DNA of 64,000 nt from positions 124,001-188,000 of the forward strand of contig NZ_JASHIC010000006.1 in the NCBI RefSeq assembly GCF_030056705.1, in the 5' to 3' direction. Below are positions 52,593 through 62,248 of the stretch, piece after piece (the stretch's first letter is position 1; each line of letters starts with the position of its first letter). Below the pieces are notes generated by a model. It was not told where the DNA came from, made no database searches, and saw only the letters and a program-made list of their open reading frames with translations. Made by a program: the position numbers and the translations under genes. The DNA comes from Flectobacillus longus (GTDB lineage Bacteria; Bacteroidota; Bacteroidia; Cytophagales; Spirosomataceae).

Positions 52593-53951
52593 TTAGGGCG
52601 CTGAGAAAATGCTTTTCATAGCATCTTCATATAAAAAACAACGCTCGTTAAGTGCATTTAGCGCTTCTGCCTTGTGCTTGCCGTGAATCAACAAGGAGAT
52701 ATTGTGCTCGGACGCACCGTAGGATATCATGCGAATAGGGATGTTTTTCATGGCATCCAATACTTTCAAGGCAATTCCTTCTTTGTCTGCCGAGAAATTA
52801 CCCACGATACAAACGATAGTTTGATCTTTGTCGCATTCTTCTAAGTCAGCAAATTGTCTTAATTCTGCCATGATTTCTTCCAAGTGTTCATCGCTGTCGA
52901 TTGTTACCGATACCGATACCTCAGAAGTAGTAATCATATCCACTGGCGTTTTGTATTTCTCGAATACTTCAAATACTTTACGCAAAAAGCCGTAAGCATT
53001 TAACATACGAGTAGAGTGGATATAAATAGCCGTAAGATTATCTTTCGCTGCAATAGCTTTGATTTCACGGTCAGAAGTTTTGTCCGCAATCAAAGTACCA
53101 TAAGCAGAAGGTTCCATTGTATTTTTCAAACGTACTGGCACACCTTTCAATTTTGCAGGAGTAATCGTGCTTGGGTGCAAAATTTTAGCCCCAAAATAAG
53201 CTAATTCAGCAGCTTCTTCGAATGTCAACTCGCGAATTGGGAATGTTTTTTTCACAATTCGTGGGTCATTGTTGTGCATACCGTCGATATCTGTCCAGAT
53301 TTGAACTTCATCAGCTACAATAGCCCCCCCAATCAATGAAGCGGTATAGTCAGAGCCTCCACGCTTAAGGTTATCTACTTCGCCACGTGGGTTACGGCAG
53401 ATAAATCCTTGTGTAATAAAGACTTGTTTATCCTCTAATTGTGAAAGGATAGAACTCAATTTCTCTTCTGTAAACTTCAATACAGGCTCATTATCTGCAT
53501 CGATTAACATAAAGTCCAATGCTGGCAACAATACGGCATTGATGCCTTCTTCACGCAAGTATGCTTCGAACATTTGAGTTGAAAGCAATTCACCTTCAGC
53601 AACGATTTCTTTTTCTTGCTTTACGCTAAAAGGTTTGATGCTTACCAACGAGCGAATGAATGAAAATTCTTTATCAATGATTGCTTTACCTTCTGCGTAT
53701 CCAGCAGGAGTTTTGTAAAGTTCTTTGATAAATGTTTCATAATGTGCGTACAACTCTTCGATTTTTTGAGTTGCCTCTGCATCATTATTCGCCTTTAATG
53801 ATTCACCAATCGAAATCAAGGCGTTTGTGGTTCCCGAAAGAGCTGACAATACCACGATTTTACGTGTGCTATCTTCGGTAATCAAATTTCTAATCGAGTG
53901 CATTCGCTCGGGCTTCCCTACGGAAGTTCCCCCAAATTTCCAAACTTGCAT
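52593..53951 (-). CDS. lysC: Aspartate kinase
   Basis: 452 aa, monofunctional. KFGGTSVGKPERM (5-17) and the RGGSDYTASLIG block form the kinase domain; two ACT domains occupy about residues 300-452 (TSEVSVSVTIDSDEH, VCIVGNFSADKEGIALKVLD). Catalyses the first step of lysine/threonine/methionine synthesis; the ACT domains mediate amino-acid feedback. No lysine riboswitch is visible in the short leader. Confidence 0.95.
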   Translation of the reverse strand: MQVWKFGGTSVGKPERMHSIRNLITEDSTRKIVVLSALSGTTNALISIGESLKANNDAEATQKIEELYAHYETFIKELYKTPAGYAEGKAIIDKEFSFIRSLVSIKPFSVKQEKEIVAEGELLSTQMFEAYLREEGINAVLLPALDFMLIDADNEPVLKFTEEKLSSILSQLEDKQVFITQGFICRNPRGEVDNLKRGGSDYTASLIGGAIVADEVQIWTDIDGMHNNDPRIVKKTFPIRELTFEEAAELAYFGAKILHPSTITPAKLKGVPVRLKNTMEPSAYGTLIADKTSDREIKAIAAKDNLTAIYIHSTRMLNAYGFLRKVFEVFEKYKTPVDMITTSEVSVSVTIDSDEHLEEIMAELRQFADLEECDKDQTIVCIVGNFSADKEGIALKVLDAMKNIPIRMISYGASEHNISLLIHGKHKAEALNALNERCFLYEDAMKSIFSAP

Positions 53952-54040
53952 TGTTATTATGAATTATTGATTTTCTGGTTATTATATGATTGAGATTGTC
54001 GTGGTAATGGGCAGAACCTTTTCCCATTTATATTTTACGC

Positions 54041-54517
54041 TTAAAACTTCAACATTTTAACTGCTGTAATGGCTGCTTCGTCACCTTTATTGCCATGAAT
54101 ACCTCCCGCACGATCAAGGGCTTGTTGCTCGGTATTTGGCGTTAACACACCAAATACAACAGGTTTGTCATATTTCAAACTTACATTGGTAAGTCCTTGT
54201 GCAACGGCATGATTGATATAATCGTTGTGTTTGGTTTCGCCTTGGATTACACAGCCGATACAAATAACCGCATCGATGTCGTCACGTTGAGCCATTTTTT
54301 GTGCTCCATAGCTTAGTTCATAACTTCCTGGTACTGTAACACGTAAGATGTTATCTTCTTTTGCGCCATAAGTCAAAAGTGTATTGTGAGCACCATCTGC
54401 CAATGCGTTGGTAACTTCTTCGTTCCATTCTGCTACAACGATAGCAAATCTTTTTTCTGTAATATCTGGTAAATTATCTGTCGAAAAAATACTAAGATTC
54501 TTGTGGGCCGATGACAT
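54041..54517 (-). CDS. ribH: 6,7-dimethyl-8-ribityllumazine synthase
   Basis: 158 aa. Riboflavin synthesis, condenses the pyrimidine with dihydroxybutanone phosphate. FAIVVAEWNEEVTNAL, VPGSYELSYGAQ, CIGCVIQGETKHNDYI and FGVLTPNTEQQALDRAGG are canonical. Located between the TPR gene's terminator and lysC. No FMN riboswitch seen. Confidence 0.96.
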   Translation of the reverse strand: MSSAHKNLSIFSTDNLPDITEKRFAIVVAEWNEEVTNALADGAHNTLLTYGAKEDNILRVTVPGSYELSYGAQKMAQRDDIDAVICIGCVIQGETKHNDYINHAVAQGLTNVSLKYDKPVVFGVLTPNTEQQALDRAGGIHGNKGDEAAITAVKMLKF

Positions 54518-54549
54518 TCTATGATTGTTTTGTAAAAGTTATAACAAAA

Positions 54550-54579
54550 AAGGGACAAGAACTTAAGCTCTTATCCCTT
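54550..54579 (-). terminator. Terminator of the YfgM-like gene
   Basis: AAGGGACAAGA / TCTTATCCCTT, one G-T-type mismatch, loop ACTTAAGC, T-run on the minus strand. It lies between the TPR gene stop and ribH. Confidence 0.7.
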
Positions 54580-54608
54580 CTGATGTAATCAATATTTTGA
54601 TTTATTTC

Positions 54609-55298
54609 TTATTCAGAGACAGAGCCTTCTAACACCGCCTTGTATTTCTTGGCGTTGATATATTCAGCTGACTCTGCGTACTTCTCTACGATTTCGTTGT
54701 AAACATCCAAAGCTTCTTTGTTTTGCTTGTTTGCTTCGTAAGCAGCAGCCAACTTCATCAAATAGGATGGAGTAAAGAATTTGTTTGATTTGTACTCAGA
54801 AGCTTTTTTGTAATAGTCGATAGCATCGCCGAAAGATTTTTTCTCAGCGTAAGCATCTCCAATTAAAGAGTATGCACGAGCTTGAACCAATAAATCTGAG
54901 CTACTGAATGACTTAAGGTGGTCGATAGCAGCATCATATTTACCTTCTTTCAACTCTGCAACACCTGCATAAAAATTAGCTAAGTTACCAGCATGTCCGC
55001 CGAACTCATTCGCTAATTTAGAAAACTCTTGTGCCGCTACTTTGTTTGAATCAGCTTCAAATTTGTAAACAGCATTAAACATTTTCGCTTGTGCTGCTTC
55101 ATCTTGAGTTGAAACATAATATTTATAACCGAAATAGCCAATCACTGCTACGATAATCGCACCAGCTACACCAGAAACTAAACCTTTATTTTTTTCTACG
55201 GCTTGTTGTACTTTTTCGATGTCGTGTCCTAATTCTTGCTTTAATCCTTCTGGACTCTCCAAAAATTCAAGGTTTTTGTGTTCTTCTTTTTTTGCCAT
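54609..55298 (-). CDS. Membrane-anchored tetratricopeptide protein (YfgM-like)
   Basis: 229 aa. Cytosolic N-terminal 40 residues, one transmembrane helix (about 41-61, GVAGAIIVAVIGYFGYKYYV) and an exported TPR region (about 75-225) with units such as FAGV-type YAGVAELKEGKYDAAIDHLK and YSLIGDAYAEKKSFGDAIDY. The layout resembles YfgM, an ancillary SecYEG/periplasmic chaperone partner. Function here is inferred from architecture only. Confidence 0.82.
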   Translation of the reverse strand: MAKKEEHKNLEFLESPEGLKQELGHDIEKVQQAVEKNKGLVSGVAGAIIVAVIGYFGYKYYVSTQDEAAQAKMFNAVYKFEADSNKVAAQEFSKLANEFGGHAGNLANFYAGVAELKEGKYDAAIDHLKSFSSSDLLVQARAYSLIGDAYAEKKSFGDAIDYYKKASEYKSNKFFTPSYLMKLAAAYEANKQNKEALDVYNEIVEKYAESAEYINAKKYKAVLEGSVSE

Positions 55299-55617
55299 TG
55301 GGGTTTTGTAATTATTCGTTTAGGGTTGTTTACCAAACTTGTAAAATATATTAATAAACAACTTTCTATGTAATTTTGTATTTAGTTGGTAAATGAACCT
55401 TTTCCTCTTCAAAGTATTTCTTCTATCTATCAAATTGACCTTTGTAGGCTAGTAAAAATTTGGACTGCAAAATTATGAATTCTATTGGAATTTTAAAGGT
55501 TTTTCTGTAATCTTTTGGAGTATAGACCAAAAACTGCTTTTTTTTCGTCTTTTTAGGTCCTTTATTTCCGTAAAAATAGTTAAAACTCCTTCTATCTTAA
55601 TACCTTATAAAACACAT
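55299..55617. other. Intergenic, little structure seen
   Basis: 319 nt, AT-rich. A -7-like box (minus-strand TAATTTTG, 55468-55475) could serve the YfgM-like gene with a leader of about 165 nt. No terminator for the EnvC-like transcript is obvious beyond poly-T-rich sequence. Confidence 0.4.
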
Positions 55618-56895
55618 TTAGCGATTTCTTAGCCAAGATTCTGGATTCTGTTTTGCATTGTTTTTCCAAACCTGAAATTTGATTTCTGAGGTTCCATCTC
55701 CATCGGTTGCGACTTGTCCTATTTTTTGGCTTGATGATACACTTTGCCCTTCGCGCACCACAACATTCGATAATTTGCCATAAACCGTAAAGTAGTCTCC
55801 GTGCTGAATAGCTACAATGGTATTAACGCCCTGAATATTTACTACCGAACGCACAATTCCATCGTAAACGGCATAAACAGAGTTACCCGAATTGGTCTGA
55901 ATATCGACTCCATCATTGTTGAGCTTGACGCCTCTTAAAACAGGGTGATTATGTACGCCAAAACGGTCAGAAATAAAACCACTTTGTACTGGCCACGGCA
56001 TTCGACCTTTTAGTTGTGAAAATGACGTCGCTACTTTGCGTTCTTCTGGACTTAGCTCAATAGTTTTGGAACTAATTTTACTTTCAGAATTTGCATTATT
56101 GGTATCTTTTGCTCTATTCTTGATTCGTTGCTGAGAGCGTTTTATTTCTCTTTCTACCATCTGCGCTATCATGTTTTCTAATTTTTCGACAGCTCTCTTA
56201 TTGGCATCAAGTTGTTCTTTTAACTGTTGTTCTTTTTGGTTCAGCTCTGCCACTACGCCAGTTTGCTTGACCTTCAAATCTTCAAGATTTTGAGTTTCTT
56301 GAATTTTTTCTTTCAAAACATTGGCTTGTTCTTGCTTTTTCTGAAGAATCTTTAATTGTTCCAACCTCAATTCTTCTCTTACACTTTCAATCAATGTAGC
56401 TTGCCGTATTCTTGATTCGGAGTATTGACGAAGATATTTGTATCGCTTGACAAGCTTGTTAAATGATGGAGCCGAAAACAAAAAACTTAACTGATTATAC
56501 TTGTTACTTACTTTAGCAGCATTAAAAACCATTTTGGCATACTCTTGCTTGAGTTTTTCCAAATTTCCTGAAAGCTGACCACTTTCACGGGTTAATTCAC
56601 TTACTTCCATATCCAAAAGCTCTTGATTTTCGGTCAGAAGGTTGATCTGCTTGCTTTGTTTATTGATACGCTCACCCAAAGCATTGAGTTTGCCAACACT
56701 CACTTCCTTTTTTTGCTCGGTTTTAGCAATGATTGCATTAAGCTCATTGATCTTACGAATGTTAGCCTGCTTTTCTGCTTCTAGTTTAGCTCGATTTATT
56801 TTCTTGCGCTTGGTTTGCTGCGCATACGTAGGAGTGAGGTATAACCCCAAGAAAACAACAAACAGTCCTGTGAATACTCTCAGGGCTGCCTTCAT
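55618..56895 (-). CDS. EnvC-like murein hydrolase activator (M23/LytM fold, degenerate)
   Basis: 425 aa from ATG 56895 (a GTG at 56913 would add six residues). Signal peptide (ends near TYAQQ), long coiled coils (about 30-250), then a LytM domain. The zinc ligands are lost: the HxxxD motif reads NNDGVDI and the HxH motif reads YGK. That matches EnvC/NlpD-type activators, which switch on cell-wall amidases at division rather than cutting peptidoglycan themselves. The DUF4292 gene follows upstream in the same direction. Confidence 0.88.
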   Translation of the reverse strand: MKAALRVFTGLFVVFLGLYLTPTYAQQTKRKKINRAKLEAEKQANIRKINELNAIIAKTEQKKEVSVGKLNALGERINKQSKQINLLTENQELLDMEVSELTRESGQLSGNLEKLKQEYAKMVFNAAKVSNKYNQLSFLFSAPSFNKLVKRYKYLRQYSESRIRQATLIESVREELRLEQLKILQKKQEQANVLKEKIQETQNLEDLKVKQTGVVAELNQKEQQLKEQLDANKRAVEKLENMIAQMVEREIKRSQQRIKNRAKDTNNANSESKISSKTIELSPEERKVATSFSQLKGRMPWPVQSGFISDRFGVHNHPVLRGVKLNNDGVDIQTNSGNSVYAVYDGIVRSVVNIQGVNTIVAIQHGDYFTVYGKLSNVVVREGQSVSSSQKIGQVATDGDGTSEIKFQVWKNNAKQNPESWLRNR

Positions 56896-57275
56896 TCGGT
56901 AGATATGTTGCACTTGTGCTATAATGGCTTTAGGTATTTATGAAATTTTGAAAGCCAAATTCACCACGGCCATTTCACACTATTAGTAGATAAGTAACAA
57001 GATGGTATCCATTAATCGTATATCCGTTATTTGAATCGAAGTATGACACAGATATGCTATTAATTGAGTTTATTCTGTTACCTAAATAAGTAAAAAATGA
57101 GTTTATCAGCACTGTGCTGACTTCAAATAAATAACTTCATTTACTTACTTAAGGTTTTGATTCAATAGTGTTAGTGATATGGGCAAATTAGGATTATCAG
57201 CAATATGTTGAATTCGTTAAAAAATGCAAGATAAGCTTTAAAGACAATATTGCTTAAAGCTTATCTTATTAAGTT
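56896..57275. other. Intergenic region with nested inverted repeats
   Basis: 380 nt. TCAGCAC-T-GTGCTGA (57106-57120) is a perfect palindrome. It is flanked by CCTAAATAAGTAAAAAATGA (57081-57100) and, inverted, TTCATTTACTTACTTAAGG (57136-57154). The terminator at 57228-57267 closes the DUF4292 gene. Confidence 0.5.
57228..57267 (-). terminator. Terminator of the DUF4292 gene
   Basis: AAGATAAGCTTTAA (57228-57241) / TTAAAGCTTATCTT (57254-57267), perfect 14-bp stem, 12-nt loop. It is 9 nt past the stop codon. U-tract weak. Confidence 0.65.
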
Positions 57276-58145
57276 TTAATTTTTCTTCAAAAGCTTTTCT
57301 GGCACTTTAAAAGGAAACTGTAATGGCTCGTCTAACAACTCGACTTTGGTATGCTTGATATTGATTACTGTCTGATAAATTTTCTGGTCTTTCTCCGATT
57401 TATACTCAACTGTAATCAAGTTTGAAAGCGGAAAAAGCGTATTATTCAGTGCTGTAAAATCAGCAAAATCCATTTCAAGTTTGGTATTGGTTACATCTTG
57501 TGTTACTAAAAGCTTTTTTAGCTTTTTATCCTGACCAATGTAATTATCAATCTGTACTTTGCCTTCGTGTTGTTTGAGCAAAAAGTATTCATTTTCACGA
57601 ATAACTCTTGATTTATTTTTCTTGAAAGGACGATTTCCTACAATCAAAGCTTGAAGAATATCAAAGGTCAAATTGAACTTGAATTTTTCTGAAAAATGGT
57701 CATATCTATACTCATTATAGGACCCTTCGTACTTGTTATGAATTTTTACAGAATCTTTCGTAAAAACGGCTGTTGCAATTGAAACAGGAAGTCCCGGAAC
57801 AGACAAGTTTAACCAAATCACGCTATCTTTCTTGGCACGAATGTCCATATTCACCGTCTGGTTTACATCTGCACTTTTGATTCCTACTTTAGCTTTTCCT
57901 TTAAGATACTTAAAATCAACTTCATCGACGCTTACCTTTTCGATTTCCGTATCTTCTGTTTTCGGAGCATTATCCACACTTACTTTCGAAGAGTCTATGG
58001 TAGGAGCTACTACAACATTCGAAGTTCCTTTTTTTAACGAGTCTGTGGTTGTTGAAACAAGTTCAGGAGATTTATTAATTGCTGGTTTTTTACAAGAAGC
58101 AATACCCAACATCAATGCGACACCTCCAATGATTAGTTTATTCAT
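57276..58145 (-). CDS. DUF4292 lipoprotein
   Basis: 289 aa. Lipobox LGIASC (Cys 19), Ser/Thr/Lys-rich linker (20-75), then a LolA/LolB-like beta half-barrel: VDFKYLKGKAKVGIKSADV, VIWLNLSVPGLPVSIATAVF and DFTALNNTLFPLSNLITVEY. The LolB-like fold suggests a role in handling lipids or lipoproteins. It is 58 nt downstream of the TPR gene and probably in the same operon, an arrangement common in this phylum. Confidence 0.88.
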   Translation of the reverse strand: MNKLIIGGVALMLGIASCKKPAINKSPELVSTTTDSLKKGTSNVVVAPTIDSSKVSVDNAPKTEDTEIEKVSVDEVDFKYLKGKAKVGIKSADVNQTVNMDIRAKKDSVIWLNLSVPGLPVSIATAVFTKDSVKIHNKYEGSYNEYRYDHFSEKFKFNLTFDILQALIVGNRPFKKNKSRVIRENEYFLLKQHEGKVQIDNYIGQDKKLKKLLVTQDVTNTKLEMDFADFTALNNTLFPLSNLITVEYKSEKDQKIYQTVINIKHTKVELLDEPLQFPFKVPEKLLKKN

Positions 58146-58203
58146 TTGTCTGTTATCAATAAAGCAATTAAACCTGTGGTTTTTAATTTATGCTTGTTGT
58201 GAA

Positions 58204-59937
58204 TTATTCTATTAGCTTTTGTTGCGAAATTTTTTGATCGAGATTATGGCTTGTTCCTCCAATAGCTTTTGCTTTTTTCCATTGCTCTACGGCTTTGGAA
58301 ACTTCACCTAATTGAAAAAGTACATCTCCATAATGCTCAACGACTGTTCCACTTTTATTGACGTTATTTTCGACGGCTTTTTCTAGATAAATTTTCGCCT
58401 TGGCAAAATCTTTCATTTCATACAATACCCATGCGTAAGTATCCAAATATGTCCCATTATTAGGATGACGTTCAACCAATCTATTGGCCATTTGAGCAGC
58501 CTTTTCGAGTTTTACTTTTCTCAAAGACAAGAAATAGCTGTAATTATTAAGCACATGGTCATTATCAGGATCTTCTTTCAAGGCAGCTTCATAAGCTTCA
58601 TCAGACTTTTCATGCTTACCAATACTGTTGTAAGTATCACCTAATTGAGCAAAAATATGTTGTGCCAGCTCATATCCCTCTGGAGCCAATCGCTTAGCTT
58701 CTTCGAGCGCTTCGATAGCTTTTTCGTTGTTACGTTTACGATAATGTGCTGAGCCATTCAGATACCAGAAGATAGACTGATTGGGAAAAACCTCGATCGC
58801 CTCCTCCGAATGCACAATGGCACTATCAATTTGATTCAAATCAAAGTCTAACTGAATGATTCGTCCCCATACTTCATTGACAGAAGGGTCTAGGTGAGCA
58901 GCTTTTACATATTCGTTGCGGGCTTCGGCAACTTCACCTTTTTGAAACAACAAATCTCCATATATCGCATGAGATTTGGGATCTTTTGGGTTAGCTACAA
59001 TCAAAGACTTCACCAAGTTGAATGCCATTTGTTTCGACTTTTCATCCTTCATCATCGACACGTAGCTCATAAGAATACGGGCTTTGGCATTGACATCTAA
59101 GTTGGGGTCAGCAAAAGCCAGCTCTAACTCTTTGTTGCACTTATCCATATCGCCTTTCTCTTGATACAATTGCGCCAACATTACGTGCGCCTGCGCATTG
59201 CCAGGATTCATTTTTAGAATCTTTTCGAGATAGGGGATAGCTTGGTCATTTCTTTTGTTGGCAATCAATATCTCGGCTTGGTCTATGATATAATCTATTT
59301 CTTCGGGGTCGGAGGCAATAAGTTTTTCTCCTTCCTTGATGGCATCATCTACTTTTCCTATTTTTAATAATACTGCTTGTTTTTGGCGAGAAAGTTCTTC
59401 GCTAATTCCTAATACCTTTTCGGCTCTATCAAATGCCTTCACGGCATCATCCAAACGATTATCGAAGATATACAACGCCCCTTGTTGCAGATAGTATTCA
59501 GGATTGTTTGGAAACAGATTCACCAATTTTTGATACACGGTTTGTGCTTCAGAAAATTGTTTGTTTTTGACATACAAATCTGCTAAAAGCTCATTATAAT
59601 TAGCATTATTAGGGTCTAGCTCTATTGCTTTTTGCACATATCCTATGGCTTTATCTTCAGCCTCCAACTTACGATATACTTTCCCCAAAGCATAAAGAAT
59701 ACCACTATTTTTGGGAGTTATTGACAGTGCTTTTTCCAAAGGAGCAATCGCTTTGTCGTAATCTTCCATCATGAAGTACTTCATCCCATCAGTAAAATGC
59801 CCCTCTGCTTCTAATTGTTGTGCAGGGGTAATTTCAATCTTTTTGGTAGAGGCATCTTTCTTTTGAGCAAATCCTATTTGATGGCTCATGACAAACACAG
59901 CCCCCACAAGGATAGTATTTCTTAATGTAATATGCAT
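58204..59937 (-). CDS. Large exported tetratricopeptide repeat protein
   Basis: 577 aa from ATG 59937, which starts the signal peptide (MHITLRNTILVGAVFVMSHQ, ending GFAQ); the frame opens at 59985. At least twelve TPR units, e.g. YFMMEDYDKAIAPLEKAL, YVQKAIELDPNNANYNELLA, YSFLSLRKVKLEKAAQMANR. Long TPR proteins before DUF4292 and EnvC-like genes are typical of Bacteroidota envelope operons. The preceding -7 box is at 60002-60009. Confidence 0.88.
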   Translation of the reverse strand: MHITLRNTILVGAVFVMSHQIGFAQKKDASTKKIEITPAQQLEAEGHFTDGMKYFMMEDYDKAIAPLEKALSITPKNSGILYALGKVYRKLEAEDKAIGYVQKAIELDPNNANYNELLADLYVKNKQFSEAQTVYQKLVNLFPNNPEYYLQQGALYIFDNRLDDAVKAFDRAEKVLGISEELSRQKQAVLLKIGKVDDAIKEGEKLIASDPEEIDYIIDQAEILIANKRNDQAIPYLEKILKMNPGNAQAHVMLAQLYQEKGDMDKCNKELELAFADPNLDVNAKARILMSYVSMMKDEKSKQMAFNLVKSLIVANPKDPKSHAIYGDLLFQKGEVAEARNEYVKAAHLDPSVNEVWGRIIQLDFDLNQIDSAIVHSEEAIEVFPNQSIFWYLNGSAHYRKRNNEKAIEALEEAKRLAPEGYELAQHIFAQLGDTYNSIGKHEKSDEAYEAALKEDPDNDHVLNNYSYFLSLRKVKLEKAAQMANRLVERHPNNGTYLDTYAWVLYEMKDFAKAKIYLEKAVENNVNKSGTVVEHYGDVLFQLGEVSKAVEQWKKAKAIGGTSHNLDQKISQQKLIE

Positions 59938-60001
59938 ATTGTTTGGGTAGTACATTCGGTGGTTCTGTGGTGGCAAATGAAGCACTACAGGGAATCTTTT
60001 T

Positions 60002-60009
60002 CAAAGTTA
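60002..60009 (-). promoter_or_regulatory. -7 box for the TPR/DUF4292 operon
   Basis: Minus-strand TAACTTTG, 65 nt upstream of the ATG at 59937. Confidence 0.45.
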
Positions 60010-60171
60010 CTAAAATAATTTTCAAGTCCTTGAAATCAAAGCAATTCGCTAAATCATTCGGTATTTTATGGCTTTCGACTTGTTAGCTATTGAATGCTCT
60101 TTTACTTTAAAATTATCTGAGGATAGTTTAGGGCAATAACGTAGAATTATAAATATCTGGTATAAAAACGA

Positions 60172-60224
60172 TTGGCTTTGAGCAATCGGTTCTCAATTTT
60201 GAAGACTCGTCAACTCAAAGCCAA
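60172..60224 (-). terminator. Hairpin downstream of the acetyltransferase gene
   Basis: TTGGCTTTGAG / CTCAAAGCCAA, perfect 11-bp stem with a 31-nt loop, 8 nt from the stop codon. The long loop makes it a weak terminator. Confidence 0.45.
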
Positions 60225-60231
60225 GCGTTTC

Positions 60232-60864
60232 TTATACTTTTTTTGCAGGGTTACCAAATACTGTTTCCTTGGCTTTAACATCTTCAATTACGACAGAACC
60301 AGCACCAATGCGAGCGCTTTTACCAATTTTTACGCCACCTACAATTGTTACTCCTGTACCAATAAAGGCATTGTCTTCGATTACAGCTCCTGCGCCAATG
60401 ACTGTTCCAGCTCCGATTTGAACAAAATCGCCCACCTTCGCATCTACATCTATCAATACTCTACTGTGTAAAATATTGTGATTACCGATTTCAGCTCTTG
60501 GGTTGATAATTGCACCTGCTGCAATCAAGTTCCCATGGCCAATTGATGCCGTTGATGCAATGATAGATTGGTCATGAATAGCATTGACAGGCTGTACTTT
60601 GCGCACATCATGAAGCATTTCTACAATGTTTTTACGCACCTTTGTTTCGTCGATTGCGACGAATGCTTCACATTTTTTACCAATCAATTTGGTATATCCC
60701 TCATCGTCAGGCGAGCCTAATACAGTAATATCATCTATTTCGGTATTGTGTAGCTTTTCGTTATCGTCCAAAAAAGCATATACTACGACATTGTTTCTCT
60801 TAAAAATATCAAGTGCCACTGCGCCCAAACCGCTTGCACCAATAATAATCACTGGATTTTCCAT
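60232..60864 (-). CDS. PglD/NeuD-type sugar O-/N-acyltransferase
   Basis: 210 aa. N-terminal Rossmann-like subdomain (VIIIGASGLGAVALDIF, 5-21) followed by left-handed beta-helix hexapeptide repeats (from about 100: IIASTASIGHGNLIAAGAII, GDFVQIGAGTVIGAGAVIED, IGKSARIGAGSVVIEDV). It acetylates a nucleotide-sugar amine or similar group in surface glycan synthesis. No partner aminotransferase is near. Confidence 0.9.
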   Translation of the reverse strand: MENPVIIIGASGLGAVALDIFKRNNVVVYAFLDDNEKLHNTEIDDITVLGSPDDEGYTKLIGKKCEAFVAIDETKVRKNIVEMLHDVRKVQPVNAIHDQSIIASTASIGHGNLIAAGAIINPRAEIGNHNILHSRVLIDVDAKVGDFVQIGAGTVIGAGAVIEDNAFIGTGVTIVGGVKIGKSARIGAGSVVIEDVKAKETVFGNPAKKV

Positions 60865-60903
60865 TTGTTTGATTGAATTAGACTGTCTCTAGACTTTCGG
60901 AGC

Positions 60904-62157
60904 TTATTGAATCACTCCATTTTTTATCACATATTTTACTTCGTCATTTTTCAACAAAGTAAAATCGGCTTTCATACCTAAACTAATTTCTTTTTTTGCT
61001 TGTATTGTCAATCCTTTCCCATCGATTTCATCTGTTCCAAAAAATACTGACATATCTCCGATTTCTTCGACTGTACTTGTATTGACAAAATCATCATCTC
61101 CACTAACGGGTTCTTCGCCACGATTGATGGCAATATCTGCAACATAACTTACTTTACCTTTTTGGATAGTTACATTTCTGATAATTAAATCAAAAATTGC
61201 CTTCCCATTTACGGGCAAAGCATCATAAGTCTCAGTAGTTTCGTTGACGTAGGACTTTGTTGCGACCGAATTCAAGGCCGATAAAATAGAAATATAATTT
61301 AGCTTACGAATATACTGTTTCTCTGGGTCGTTTTTAAATCCACCCGATTCGATAAGGATAAGCGAAGTTCCCCATTTTTGGATATTATCACCAAAAGCTC
61401 TTGGTTCAAAATCTGATGGCCACTTGCCCACACAATTAGGTAAATATTGCTGCAAACCACGGTTCATCTGTACAATTACTTGCATTGCTTTTTTACGCAC
61501 CTCGTTTACTTCTTGAGCCTCGTTGTAAGCTGTTGCCAAAAATGACATAGTTGCCAGATTGCCCGTTTGCCCAGCCGAATATCTGCGGTCTTTATCGTGC
61601 AAGTTAAAACCAAAATCAGGTTTTAAGGTTTTGACCAATTTTTTCAACAAACGTCCTTCAGGGGTTTGTAAAGCCAAAGCATCACGGTTCATATCTATGC
61701 CCAAAGCTGTGTATCTCGACCATGCCTCTGCACCGTCAGGATTGAGCATTGGCACAAAATAAAAAGTACATTTTTCGAGCAATGTCTTTTTAAAATCCGA
61801 ATATGCAGGTGTATCTTTTCCTAAAAAATTGAAAATATCCATCAAAGTCATTGTAGCAGTGGCCTCATTGCCATGCATCTGCGACCATAAAAGTACTTTG
61901 ATTGGTCCATTTCCTATTTTGACTTGATAAATAGCTCGTCCTTCAGTCGATTTTTCTGCAATTTGGACATCAAACAACGGATTTGCCTTTAGTTTTTCTA
62001 GTAAATTTACCAAAGTAGCATGCCCAAAACGACGTTTGGTAATCGCTTTTTCTTGAAACTGCTCATAAGAATCAAACAGATTTTTCTGCAATTCTTGTGC
62101 ATTTATCTGGGTAAGTTGTGTCATTAAAATAATTACCAGTATTAAAAAATTTCGCAT
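60904..62157 (-). CDS. M14 family zinc carboxypeptidase
   Basis: 417 aa with a signal peptide (ends NAQ, about 21). Zinc ligands: H and E in SQMHGNEATATMTL and the third His in FNLHDKD. FVPMLNPDGAEAWSRYTALG and MNRDA fit substrate-binding motifs, and LILIESGGFKND carries the catalytic Glu. The C-terminal part (about 320-417) resembles an accessory beta domain. It probably trims peptides or peptidoglycan stems in the periplasm. Confidence 0.9.
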   Translation of the reverse strand: MRNFLILVIILMTQLTQINAQELQKNLFDSYEQFQEKAITKRRFGHATLVNLLEKLKANPLFDVQIAEKSTEGRAIYQVKIGNGPIKVLLWSQMHGNEATATMTLMDIFNFLGKDTPAYSDFKKTLLEKCTFYFVPMLNPDGAEAWSRYTALGIDMNRDALALQTPEGRLLKKLVKTLKPDFGFNLHDKDRRYSAGQTGNLATMSFLATAYNEAQEVNEVRKKAMQVIVQMNRGLQQYLPNCVGKWPSDFEPRAFGDNIQKWGTSLILIESGGFKNDPEKQYIRKLNYISILSALNSVATKSYVNETTETYDALPVNGKAIFDLIIRNVTIQKGKVSYVADIAINRGEEPVSGDDDFVNTSTVEEIGDMSVFFGTDEIDGKGLTIQAKKEISLGMKADFTLLKNDEVKYVIKNGVIQ

Positions 62158-62248
62158 GAGACGATAGAGGAATAAAAGGGGGTATCCTAAATTTACCCAT
62201 TTATTCTCTGAACAAAAACATCTCTGATAAAATCACTTTAGTATTTCT

